Assembly: GCA_030737875.1 (NCBI GenBank) | Contig: CM060915.1 | Coordinates: 635,006,786 to 635,070,785 of the forward strand | DNA length: 64,000 bases | Source of the DNA: Allium sativum | Lineage: Eukaryota > Streptophyta > Magnoliopsida > Asparagales > Amaryllidaceae | Direction: 5' to 3' | Program-made: the position numbers and the translations under genes | Shown: piece after piece, positions 22,453-33,955 of the stretch | Position numbering within the stretch: position 1 is the stretch's first letter | Layout: the number at the start of each line of letters is the position of its first letter | Notes under the pieces: generated by a model | Told to the model about the DNA's origin: nothing | Seen by the model: only the letters and a program-made list of their open reading frames with translations | The model's database searches: none

Positions 22453-25400
22453 ATGGCCGATCTTAACCTTCCTGAGGGAGTAACCATACCCGGATAGTTC
22501 CGAAGGTACTTAGAAGCTAGGGCCAACGATGCGGGCCCAGCAAACACTCCCACGTAACTGGGGTTCCTCCTCCTCCTCCTCAGCGTCCACAAGCGGATTT
22601 CGCAAAGATTTGCAAAGATTTTAAGGCCATGGGTGGCAAGGATTTTGTTGGGACAGAGACTTATGTTGAGGCAAGAAATTGGTTAAAAGAAACTGAAGAC
22701 CTCTTTGCCATCTTCGAGGTGGAAGATCGTAGAAAAGTTCTGTTGGAAGTATGGCTATTGAAAGAGGAAGCTGCTTATTGGTGGGAGGTCACCAACTCTA
22801 CTAGGACTATAGAGACTTGGGCCAACTTTCGGTTGAGGTTTGGGCTTAAGTTTCTATCATCTGCTGAAGAGAATCTGCAATTGGAGAAGTTTATATCTTT
22901 GAAGCAAGGGGACATGACAGTGAGGGAGTATGTGAATAAGTTTAACCAGCTTGCTCGATTCGGTTTGGACATGGTTAACACACCCCAGAAGAAGGCTCTA
23001 CGCTTTGCACGAGGGTTGAATGAGCCATTACAAGGTTTAGCCGTGTCTCATATACCCATGGGGGCCACTTTTGAAAGCCTAGTAGACATGGCATTGCTTC
23101 AGGGAGATGATAAGAATGGAAAGAAAGAAGTCAAGCCTAATGATACTCAAACCAAGAAGGCGGACTCCAAGTGGGGAGGAAATCAGAGCAACCAGAGCAG
23201 TCAGAACAACAAGAACAACAAGGGTAACAAGGCCAACAACAACAAGGCAAAGGAAACAAGGAAGTGCAACTATTGTGGGATCGTTGGACACATAGCAAAA
23301 GATTGTAGAAAGAAGAAGAGGAAGTTGGGAGAATGCTTTCATTGCGGAGAGTCTGGACACTTCAGTAAGGATTGCCCAAAGAAGCAAGGACAGGGGCAAG
23401 GACAGACTCAGCGAGCAGGACCTTCTAGAGGGCAGATGCATGCTCTCAACACTGCTCCAGTTCCGGACCGAGGTATTATTTCTGTAGAAAGTCTTGTTTA
23501 TATTTCTGGTTTTCCTGTTCGAACTTTATTTGATTCTGGCGCATCGCATACCTTTATTTCCTCTGACATTGTTGAAAGTTTGCACCTAAGTACTAGTTTT
23601 GTTGAGGATCCCGTTAGTGTTTCAAATCCAATTGGGGGTTCCTCCCATTTATCTATGATTTGTATGGATTTGAGGATTTCTATCTTGACCGTAGAATTCA
23701 CATGTAATGCTTATGTTCTCGGGTTCATGGGATATGGGTTGATCTTGGGCACGGATTGGTTGTCCAGTTATGGAGCCATTCTCGATTGTGAGCATAGGGT
23801 AGTGAGGCTTATGACTCGCCTTGGCAATACCCTAGAGATTTCTTGTAACCCTCTGGATCCCGTCATGTTATGTTATCTTGAATCCCTCGACTCGTCTATT
23901 GACAATCTTCAATCTGTGAGGGTGGTCCGAGAATATCCTGATGTTTTTGATGAGGTGAAGGGGTTACCCCCTAAACGCGAGATAGACTTCCGTATTTATC
24001 TGGTTGACAATGCCAAGCCAGTTTCATTGCCTATGAGGCACATGGCCCCGCGAGAAAGAAGAGAGCTTAGCAAGCAAATCAAAGAGTTGCTTGAGAAAAA
24101 TTTCATTAGGCGAAGCATTTCAGAATGGGGTGCTCCGGTGGTATTCGCTACTAAGGCGGATGGTTCGCTTCGTCTATGTGTTGATTATCGTGAGTTGATC
24201 AAGCTGACAAAGAAGAATAGACACCAGTTACCGAGGATTGATGATCTCTTTGACCAGCTTGTTGGTGCTTCTGTTTTCTCTCAGCTCGATCTAGCCACCG
24301 GGTTCCATCAGCTTAGAGTAGCTGAGGATAGTATTGATAAGACTGCGTTTAGGACTCCAGATGGATTCTTTGAATGGCTAGTCATGCTGTTCGGTTTGAC
24401 TAATGCACCCGCATACTTTGTTGATTTGATGAGTAGGGTGTTCAGCGAGTTCCTTAACAAATTTGTAGTTGTCTTCGTGGATGATATTCTGGTCTTCTCT
24501 AAGGACGAGGAAGAGCATGCGACACACCTCAAGGAGGTTATGGATACGCTTAGAGCTCATCAGTTGAAAGCCAAGTTCTCTAAATGCCATTTCTGGAGAA
24601 AGGAAGTTCGGTTCCTTGGGCATATAGTTTCTAAGCAAGGCATAGCTGTGGATCCCGCTAAAGTGGTGGCGGTGCAAGACTAGAAAGTTCCGACGAATGC
24701 AATGGAAGTGAGGAGCTTTCTCGGTCTGGCAGGATATTATAAGAAGTTCATCAAGGACTTCGCTAGGATTTCAGCCCCTCTTACTAAGTTAACGAAGAAG
24801 AACTTAGTCTTTGCATGGGACTTAGAGTGTGAGCTTGCTTTTCAAAGGCTCAAGAAAGCCCTCACCACAGCTCCAGTTCTAGCATTACCCGATGGAGGGG
24901 AGATGTTTACTGTGTACACCGATGCATGTGGCATGGGATTGGGCGCTGTCCTGATGCAAGAAGGGAGAGTGATATGCTTTGGGGGTAGGCAACTCAAAGT
25001 TCATGAGAAGAACTATCCCACTCATGATTTGGAATTGGCGGCGATCGTCTTTGCACTCAAATCCTGGCGCCACTATCTTTTAGGCGAAAGGTTTGAGTTA
25101 TATACTGATCACAAGACGCTCAAGTACCTCTTCTCGTAGAAAGATCTAAATCTAAGGCAGCAAAGGTGGATGGAATTCTTGGCATCATATGACTTCGAGA
25201 TAGCTTATACCCCTGGCAAGGGTAATGTTGTGGCGGATGCGCTATGCAGAAGAAGGTTGACTTTGAGTCCCTTGTTTGTTGAGATGAAAAGCCTAGAGTT
25301 CTTGGCAACCTTTGATTTCTCACCGGCTGTTGAGTCGATGACTGGTTCGTTAGCATCCCTTGAGCTTAGACCTATACTTCTTGATCAAGTTGGGGCTTCA

Positions 25401-26849
25401 CAGAGGGAAGACCTGCAGATAGTCGAGATCATGGACAAGTTGATCCGGGGTGAGACGTCAAGTCACCTCGCTAGATATACTATTGATGACAAGGGATGGC
25501 TAAGGTGTGATGGAAGACTATGTGTCCCACGAGTGGGAGACTTAGTAAATAAAGTTCTTGAGGAGGCGCATCACTCGAGGATGACCATACATCCCGGAGG
25601 GGATAAGATGTACCGGGATATGAAGCGCATTTTCTTTTGGGATGGGATGAAGAAGGATGTGGCAGAGTTTGTTTCTAGATGCATTGTTTGCCAACAAGTA
25701 AAGGCCGAGTCGAAGAAGCCCGGTGGGCTACTGCATCCATTGGAGGTCCCACTATGGAAGTGGGAAAGTGTCTCTATGGATTTTGTGGATGGATTTCCGA
25801 GATCAAGGAAGGGGAATACTAGCATATGGGTCATAGTGGATAGACTCACGAAGAGCGCCCATTTTATTCCAGTGAAGAGCAAGAGGACCGCATCATGGCT
25901 AGCATCTGTTTATCTTCGGGAGATAGTGCGATTGCATGGAGTTCCTTCTAGCATAGTTAGCGATCGTGACCCAATCTTCACTAGCCAGTTCTGGAATAGT
26001 TTGCAAGAAGCGATGGGCACGCGATTGAATCTAAGTACAGCCTATCACCCACAGACGGATGGCCAGACCGAAAGGGTGAATAGGGTACTAGAAGATCTGT
26101 TGAGGCTATGCATTCTTGACTTTGGTGGCACTTAGGAAGATCATCTTCCTCTCGTAGAGTTTGCTTATAATAACGGCTATCAGGCAAGCATAGGAATGGC
26201 ACCATTCGAAGCTTTGTATGGGAGGTCGTGCAAGTCACCAACATGTTGGTGAGAGACGACGGATAAACTTATGCTTGGGCCCGACATGATAAGGGACACA
26301 TCCGAGAAGGTTGAGTTGATTCGAAGGCGGATGAAAACGGCCCAAGACAGACAGAAATCCTATGCTGACAACTGAAGGACAGATTTGGAATTCGAAGTTG
26401 GAGATATGGTCTTTGTGAAGGTTTCTCCTTTGCGAAATGTGGTTCATTTTGGAGCAGTTGGGAAGCTGGCACCAAGATTCGTAGGACCCTTCCCTATTAT
26501 AGAGAGGATTGGGAAGATGGCTTATAAGTTGGAATTGCCCGAGAAGCTGGCCGGAGTGCACAATGTTTTTCATGTCTCGCACCTCCGAAAATGCCTACAT
26601 GAGTCAGCCGAGGTAGTTGAGCCTAGCATTCTTGAAGACGTGGAGGTAGAAAAAGAGGTAACTTTGAGGCAAGCTCCGATTCGTATCTCAGGAACGGAGA
26701 TCAAGAAGCTGAGGAACCGAGAAGTCAAGTTGGTAAAGGTTCAGTGGAGTGAAGCCGATGGAGATGCAACTTGGGAAACCGAGGAGAAGATGCGTGGGCT
26801 TCATCCATTTCTTTTTGAGGGTACATTCTTGGTCTCTTTTCCTAATTAG
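22453..26849 (+). pseudogene. gag-pol: Element C gag-pol, broken by stops and one frameshift
   Basis: Same protein as element A's polyprotein, read in order: MADLNLPEG start, gag, two CCHC knuckles ([28 protein letters not shown]), protease [11 protein letters not shown] with FVDD, RNase H (YTDACG), integrase and chromodomain. Breaks: TAG at 22495, TAA at 22555 beside a frameshift before 22629, TAG at 24681, 25137 and 26133, and TGA at 26250 and 26373. From 22629 on, all stops lie in one frame, so the rest is collinear with A. At the matching places A has Trp (22495, 24681, 26133, 26250), Gln (25137) or Arg (26373), so each is explained by a single transition. The RT also has MLFG where A has MPFG. 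This copy cannot make its own enzymes. Confidence 0.93.
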
Positions 26850-27403
26850 CATATCGTTCTTTTGCTATCCATGTTTATCTTGTTATCTTGTCATGAGAAC
26901 CTTAGGTAGAAACCCTTTGGATGAAACATGTATTTGAAACATGTTATGCTTGATGTTTGCAAGTGGTTGCAAGTGTTTGCAAGTGGATACTCGTGGATGC
27001 ATGATACACATTAGGCACTAAGATCGGCTCACACACTTTCATATTGCACATGCATGAGTGCTTATACTTATTCATGGATGAAACTTGTTATGCTATCACA
27101 TGGATGTTGCATATGGATGAATGTTATGTGCAACCATATAGAGATTATGAATTATGTTAGGAACTTGCATACATATGGACTCATTTCACTAACATAGTTT
27201 GCATTTAGGAGGTTTACTGAATCAGTAACCGCCTGATTTTCGCATTAGATAAGTACATATACACACACCTTTGCATATGTTCATACAGCATTAGAAATCT
27301 TTTAAGGATAATGATTACTTGTGGATGATGTTTTGAGTAGATGGATGATGGATGGTAGGATACGTTCTTCCTAACTTGGAGATTTCGGGGACGAAATCCT
27401 TTA
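26850..27403 (+). other. Element C 3' untranslated region with stem-loop
   Basis: About 550 bp between the pol stop and the polypurine tract. It contains GGTTTACTGAATCAGTAACC (27211-27230), a strong inverted repeat also present in element A, then CCGCCTGATTTTCGCATTA. GATTTCGGGGACGAAATCC (27381-27399) forms a second short inverted repeat just before the tract, as in A. Confidence 0.75.
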
Positions 27404-27415
27404 AGGTGGGGAGAA
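27404..27415 (+). other. Element C polypurine tract
   Basis: AGGTGGGGAGAA immediately before the TG of the 3' LTR. Confidence 0.88.
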
Positions 27416-30241
27416 TGTAACAACCCGAATTTTAATAACATGCTATAATCATAAATCAAGGCAGAAATAAATTTTAAAATCTGAATCAGGGAAAACGGGC
27501 TGTGCCATTGCGTTCGTCTCGAAAAATACGCGAAATAGAGTCCGAAATTTTGTAAATCGGAGTCCGTATGACCCAATTATGGCCCGATGAAGTTTCAGAA
27601 AATTCAAATTTCGAAAACAGATTTGAATTTCAGCCCAATCAGAGTAGGCGGGAAAAGTTCCCGCCCAACCCACCAGGTCGACCTGGGGGTCGACCCTAGA
27701 GTCGACCTGCCAGGCCAGGTCGACCTGGGAGTCGACCTGGGGGTCGACCTCCCCGGTCGGGCCATTTTGGCCTGGTGCACCTGCTTGTGTTTTCTGGCCC
27801 TGTTTGTTGGTTTCTGACGTGATTTGATGGCTCAGATTTGATTTAGGGTTAATCCTATGGCTAAAACTAATCCTAAACTCTATAAAATGACCCTTAAGCC
27901 TACCCTAAACTCACACAAACTAATCCTATAACTAAGTGCTGCCAAAATGCTTCCTAATCATGGCCTCCACCCTCTTGTCATAATCTCCATCTTCATTCAT
28001 AAGAGAGTTTCTAAGCTAGTTTGAGAGTTTCTAAGTTTGATTCAAGGCTAAAGTTCAATTTTTCTTCGTCATAGAAGCTATTTTACTTATTCCTCAAGGC
28101 TTAGAGTGGAGCACATTATTTTCTTTGCGAATTTGCTAGTGGCTTCGTCTCAATCTTGTTTTATTTTATAGTCTTCATAGCATTGTAAGCCCTATCTACT
28201 CTTAGATTTAAACTATGAAGTTAAATATGACATGTTGCAAGTTTGAATTTGGGCATAAGTATGATTTGTGCTTTGAATCTGTCATGTTATGCATAGATTT
28301 GTTCTATGCATGTTTGTACAGCTATCACCTTGACTTTGTGGATTGAAAGCTATGAGCTTTGTTTGGAAATGTTGCATAATGCAACATAGAAACTCTCATA
28401 ACCTTTATGTTAACTTGCATATGATGTTATATGCGAATCACTAGTTATCATCCTATGCCATCTATGACCTTGTATCACCTATTTACTAAGTTTGATGTCA
28501 TGCATGTTTTGAGGCTTATATTGTAATATGCAAGTTTAATGAACACATTTTGCCTCATGTGCCACCATGTTTAACTTGTGGCCAAATCCTATCACCTTAT
28601 GCCCATTTTTGTCATGCTTCTAAGTTCCCTCTTTTAATCCATTTTGTGTTGTGACGAAACGTACATGCGATGGGAATGCGTATGGGTAGTTAGGTAACTT
28701 TAATGACATGAAACATGACTTGAAAATATGACATGTGATTATGCTTGAAAACATGAACATGGACATGACATGTAGAAAACATGAAGGTGGCCAACTCGAG
28801 GTTGGGTTGAGTTTGTAGCATAAATCTACCCGGAACCGACCGGCTTAACTAGTGGCTACAAACAATAGGACCCAATGTGAGTAGTTGGTCACATCGCACT
28901 TGAAACCCGAGGTTAGACTAGGTTGTGGTGTAAAGCTACCCGGACCCGCCCGGCTTAACTAGTAACCACAACAAAGTCTAATGTGAGAGGTTGGGGTGCA
29001 TTAAGTTAATTAATGCCACATGGTAGGGTTAAGTCATGGACCACTTGAATACTTAACCAATTAAACACGATGGGTTGGTAGGGTTAAGTCATGGACTACT
29101 TGAATACTTAACCAATTAAACACGATGTATTGATAGGGTTAAGTCATGAACTGCTTGGATACACTTGACCAACTCAATACATGGTTAGGATAGGGTTAAC
29201 CACACTTAACCCGCTTGAAATCCTAGTTACGTGGTCCTTTTCAGCAGTAACCCACTTGGAAGTATCTGGATACCATGGACTAGGCCAGGGTGGGGCACGA
29301 TTACTGGACTGATTGTAAGAGACCAAAAGAGACGGTTGAATGGTGCACCGGCTGTTCAGGAGGACCATGGTCGTGCACATTAAGTCCGGAGTTGAACATG
29401 GGCACCAGTAGGTTTAGACTGTGCATGCTTGAATTGTGTCTATGGTTTACACCCTAGGGCTGGATTCACCCTAGGATGGACCTTGCACAGTTAACTACAT
29501 TTCATGATTAAGCCGTATGACACCGATACACGATAAGTTTGGCTTATAGGGAGCCGATCGACTAGACCGAGTAGTTGGACCTTGATTTAGGTCACCTCAT
29601 GATGTTGGGCCAACTTTGGGCCAAGGGATCATTTCTTGTTTAAACTTGACATGGATTGGATTACTAGTACTATTGGTGCAAAAACTTGACCTTGTATATG
29701 TGATGCCACACTTGATCTATCTTGTTAAATTTTCACCATGCCAGTTATCATCCTATGTTTCATCTCTGCTTTACATGTCCAGTTAACTTTATTAGTTTTT
29801 ATACTAATAGTAGGTAGGACTTACCAGTCTTTTTGGCTAACCCGTTTTCTTTCGCCTCTTTTCTTCCGTTTCCCCCCCCCCCCAGGTTCTCAGGGTGGGA
29901 ACACTAGCACCTAGCTTGGATCTTTAGCTTGCTTACTGGATAGCTCATGTACGGTTTGGACTTGAGCTCGCTATGGCTTTACCACGTCTACTTTGGGGAT
30001 AGTTTACTTTATGTTATTTTCAGTTTATGTTTCTAGACTTGTAGTAGTTGGAAAATAATAACAAAGTACTTTGATGTAACTTGACTATGGTTTTGGAATA
30101 GTAGTTTTATCCGCTGCTTTACTTACTCTGTTTACTTATATGTTCTGTCTTGTGATATCTTTATGCATGTTTACCTTGTCCAACACCCCTCCAAAGCCAG
30201 TGTACTTGCAAGAGTGACCCTGGCGGAGGTGGGGTGTTACA
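27416..30241 (+). repeat. Element C 3' LTR
   Basis: 2826-bp partner of 19426-22259 with the same internal repeats. It is followed by ATATA, the right half of the target duplication. Confidence 0.93.
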
Positions 30242-30736
30242 ATATACCTCGCAAACCCATCGATCTCCACGTACGTCTGGACGATCACCACTCATTATCC
30301 ATATTTCGGGATGCCTCCCAATCAGGACATCAGTTACCATCCAAACGAGGTGAAGCTTTTCGGCCTTCAACCACCATCTTCATCTTCGATTTCTTATCGT
30401 CGATTTAGTTATTCAGAATGGGATAAACCCGGTCTTTTTGAGTAACTCGCTTATATAAATAAACATGTGTTATACAAACGCAACATACGCATCATTTCAA
30501 TTCATTAGTCACTAACCGTAAATCAGTAACAGAACGATTTCCCAAATATTAACCCCGAAGGCCGAAACCAACATCAGATCAAAATCCAGGAAACCATTCG
30601 ACTTAGCCAACCTTCAGTCAGTTCCTAAATTTCACATCCATATCGTTTATAATATTTTATAACGATTTATCGCCATTTTTATTTATTTTAAAATAGCCAA
30701 TTTATTCAAACGACGCTACGGGCCATAACGCGGCCG

Positions 30737-31178
30737 TGGCGCTGTTTTTCTTCAGATTTGATTTACACATATCTGAAAATCTAACCGTTGGATTATCAAA
30801 AAATTTATATCATTAGAAAGATCTTTTCAAAACGTATCCAACGGTTCCAGTTTTGGGAAAATCCGACGGTTGGATCTCCCGGTACAATCGTTTGAAGTTT
30901 CGATTTCAAAATACAAACTGCAGCGTCGTTATTCGATTTAATTTAATTATATTTATATATATAATTATAATCGATTATGGCGCTGTTTTTCTTTAGATTT
31001 GAATTGAACATTCCAGAAAATCCAACCGTTGGATCTTTACAAAGTTGGTGTCGTTGGAAAGATATTTCCAAAACGAACCCAACGGTTTCGGTTTCGGGAA
31101 AATCCGATGGTCGGATCTCCCGCACTAATCGTTTGAAATCACGTTTTCAAAACACGAACTGCAGCTTCGTTATTCGAT
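30737..31178. repeat. 241-bp direct duplication in element B LTR
   Basis: TGGCGCTGTTTTTCTT starts at 30737 and again at 30978. Both copies continue with CCAACGGTT-, GGGAAAATCCGA-, GGATCTCCCG- and AACTGCAGC-containing blocks, ending at about 30938 and 31178. They are clearly diverged from each other, so the duplication is old. Each copy has paired AACCGTTGGAT / CCAACGGTT words that could form a stem. Confidence 0.85.
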
Positions 31179-31289
31179 ATATTTCAATTCTATTTATATA
31201 TATATTTCGATTCTTCGATTTCAAAACTATATTCTTTTCATACATTTGATAAAAATGATATTTTTTTCCAACCGACAATTATTTCAACA

Positions 31290-31960
31290 CTTCGCTATTT
31301 TTAACCATTCATGTATATAGCAAAAATGTGATTTTTATTATTAAAACAATTCATTTAAAACACGAATATTTTATATAGTTCATATAGGTGATAAAAATAT
31401 GATTTTTATTATAAAACAATTTATTTCTAAACACGACTATTTTATATAGTCTATATAGATGGTAAAAATATGATTTTTATTATAAAACAATTTCTTTCGA
31501 ACCCGAATACCATTCAACATATGAGTTTCTATTCAACGAATTAATTTCTATTCAACACATGAATGTTATTCAAAATTCGTATATATACAATAAAAAGGTG
31601 ATTTTTATATTGTTAAAACAGTTTATTTGAAACATGAATACCATTCAACATATGAATTTCTATTCAACGAATGAATTTCGATTCAACACATGAATGTTTT
31701 CTATAGTTTGTATATATATAGCAAAAAGTGATTTTTATTGCAAAACGATTTATTTCAAAATACTACTATTTTATATAGTTCATGTAGATTATAAAAATAG
31801 GATTTTTATTATAAAATAATTTCTTTTAAAACACGAATACCATTCAACACATGAATTTCTATTCAACGAATGAATTTCTGTTCAACACATGAATGGTTTC
31901 AACATATGGAAATAATTTCAACAAATGAAAATTATTCAAACACATGAATATTACAGAAAA
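31290..31960. repeat. AT-rich tandem array in element B LTR
   Basis: Units of the form TATATAG-N-AAAAATATGATTTTTATTATAAAACAATTT followed by ACACGAAT-TTTTATATAGT or by ATTCAACATATGAATTTC blocks recur at least six times with irregular length. It reads as an expanded complex satellite-like tract inside the LTR and is not coding. Confidence 0.75.
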
Positions 31961-32719
31961 TTTCGGCAGCATAACAGCAGGGTAGTTAAAACCGGGGTCG
32001 TCCCTAGTACGACTCCTCGCTCTACCTTAAAGCCTCGTAGCTTTTGACAATGGGGATTCATGCATCTAGTTCGCACGCAGGCGGCATGTATATTTTTTTT
32101 CATTTCCACAAACTAATCCTATGTGGTTTCAACCAAATAATTCTCAACCCCAAACGGGTATCTTTCAACCACAATCAATCAATTTCAACCACAAAAAATT
32201 ATAGTCAACCATTCTCTATCAACCAATTTTCACACCAATCACAATCAATAAATATCGTCCATGGTTTGTGGACGAGGGGCGTGTATATATATATATATAT
32301 AAAGCATTTCACTTCTATTTCAACACATATATAATTTTTACAATGCATATATAACTTATACATCGAACGTACAACTTATACAAAGCTTATACAAGAGGTG
32401 TACAATGCTTATATAACTCATACATCGACTATATAATTTATACATCGTCGTTTTCCATATCTTTTATAAATTAGAAATATCACTTTGGGTTCCACCACCA
32501 AAAATAGCAGAAGGCTCAGAAAAATATGCGGTCTCTTCAAGAATGTAGAAGACGTCCACACGAGTCCACTGTCTCTTGTTTCACTGAATTTCATCAAGAA
32601 ATGAAAAAGATATTATTATTACAGTGAAATCAAAAACCGTAGCGCTTTAAACCGCTATTAAATAGTTTAAAATAAAAACAGTCGTATACTTTCAAACCTG
32701 TTCAAAACTAGGTTTGTAG

Positions 32720-33070
32720 TTTTCGCGAAAACCGAGCAGCATGGAGACGATCAGAGGGTACCACGGCCTAGAGCAACGAGAGGGCTTTCCGGCGATGGGG
32801 GTCTAATGCAATTCGTCGGCGTCTCTGAGGCATGGCAGCGCGAGAAACATCCGAACTTTGAGGGCTCGATTCAGGCGATACGGTGGACGAGGGGGTGTAA
32901 GGGTTGGTCGGATTTGAAGAGGGGAGGAAGGACTTTCGATTTTGGGTGGTGGCGGAGGCTGGTTCGTCGTGGCAGCGCCGGAAAATGGCCAGGAAGATCG
33001 GAGCAGTTTCCTCCATCGAGAGGAAGAATTATCGGGGGGGGGGTTCTGATGTGGCCCAATCCCCCTTTTT
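32720..33070. other. GC-rich island inside element B LTR
   Basis: About 340 bp of much higher GC than its surroundings, G-rich on the plus strand, with a run of nine or more G near 33032-33040 and then TTCTGATGTGGCCC. Overlapping short frames on both strands (32768-33089) look like composition artefacts. A similar G-rich island ending CCTGATGTGGCA lies in LTR D (54590-54840), but in opposite orientation relative to its LTR. Confidence 0.5.
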
Positions 33071-33942
33071 TTTATTTATAAAGTTTTAAAAATCCGAATA
33101 TACCCCTTGCCTCCTACGAACACCAATCCAAACCCAACGACTGTCGTCCCTAGCGTTTTACCCCCATTCCGAACACATTGGGATATGTTTCGTAGGCGCA
33201 TTCGATTGTTTGAGTCAGTTTTCCTTTAAATTAAAAGATAAAACATTCAATATTTAATTTGAACGTATATTTCAATTTGCCGGCGCCATATACTGATTCT
33301 AAAAATTCCCAAAAAATAAATCTAGCTATGTTTTGACGATACGGTCCCAACAAAACTAGTTTCGTCGAATTCTGAGACCGTTTGCAAAATGGCCCATTTC
33401 TGGTCGATCCAATTTAACTGTAATTGACCAAAACACATTTTCCTTTGCCACACTCACATACTAGCTTCAAAAATTATGAAATTTGAAACCTAGCAATAAC
33501 TTCACATCCCGGATCCAACAAAAGTGGTTTCGTCGAATTCCGTTGGTCGTTTGCAAAACGGCCATTTTCACGGGCTATATAATTTCTATAGCGACCTTTC
33601 TGAAAATTCATTTGGCCATAACTTTTTCTTCCCGCTATGAAACTTCGATTTTTCAGATTCGTTAGAATGGTATTCACTAACAGATTTAAATATTTTTGGT
33701 TTCTCTCAAACCCGTTTTGTTTTGCACCCGGTACAGTCAGTTGAAGTTTGAATTCAAATTTTGAAACTACCGCGCCATTTCAGGCCTTGTTTATAATTCA
33801 AAGTAATTATATTTATTTTCAACTTCGATTCAAACTTACTTTTCTTCATTATTATTTAAAATATTTATTTTAAATATTTAAAATCCACTAAAATAGCCAA
33901 TTTAAAATTTTTAAATTGGTTCAGATTTTCCGGGTCGTTACA

Positions 33943-33955
33943 ATCTCCCCCACTT
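33943..33955 (-). other. Element B polypurine tract
   Basis: The minus strand reads purine-rich AAGTGGGGGAGAT directly before the TGTAACGACCC start of the 3' LTR. CGTCCCCGAAAAGG next to it matches the GGGGACGAAAT word found before the tracts of A and C. Confidence 0.82.

Larger units (their letters stand above)
19426..30241 (+). mobile_element. Element C: complete but defective chromovirus nested in B
   Basis: 10,816-bp plus-strand Ty3/gypsy element flanked by the perfect duplication ATATA (19421-19425 and 30242-30246). It has a 5' LTR 19426-22259, primer site 22262, gag-pol remnant 22453-26849, polypurine tract about 27404-27415 and 3' LTR 27416-30241. Ends are TGTAACAACCCG and GGTGTTACA. 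Counting by eye, the LTRs differ at about 65 positions (about 2.3%), including one 8-bp length difference near 22037, so it is several-fold older than A. Same lineage as A by protein and leader features. Confidence 0.95.
30247..33942 (-). repeat. Element B LTR, right segment
   Basis: Resumes B's LTR after element C. Continuity is shown because the fragment at 15166 carries matching blocks (near 16640-16830) for the DNA just right of C, following those matched left of C. The segment ends CGGGTCGTTACA, the start of the LTR in element orientation. Inside are a 241-bp direct duplication, an AT-rich tandem array, a GC-rich island and two copies of a TAGTTTCGTCG-type palindrome. Confidence 0.8.

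Noticed and set aside
22407..26582. Minus-strand frames across element C
   Set aside because: Antisense shadows of gag-pol; they follow the codon structure of the plus strand.
32768..33089. Four overlapping frames in the GC-rich island of LTR B
   Set aside because: High GC makes stops rare in all frames; no motif, and the frames overlap on both strands.
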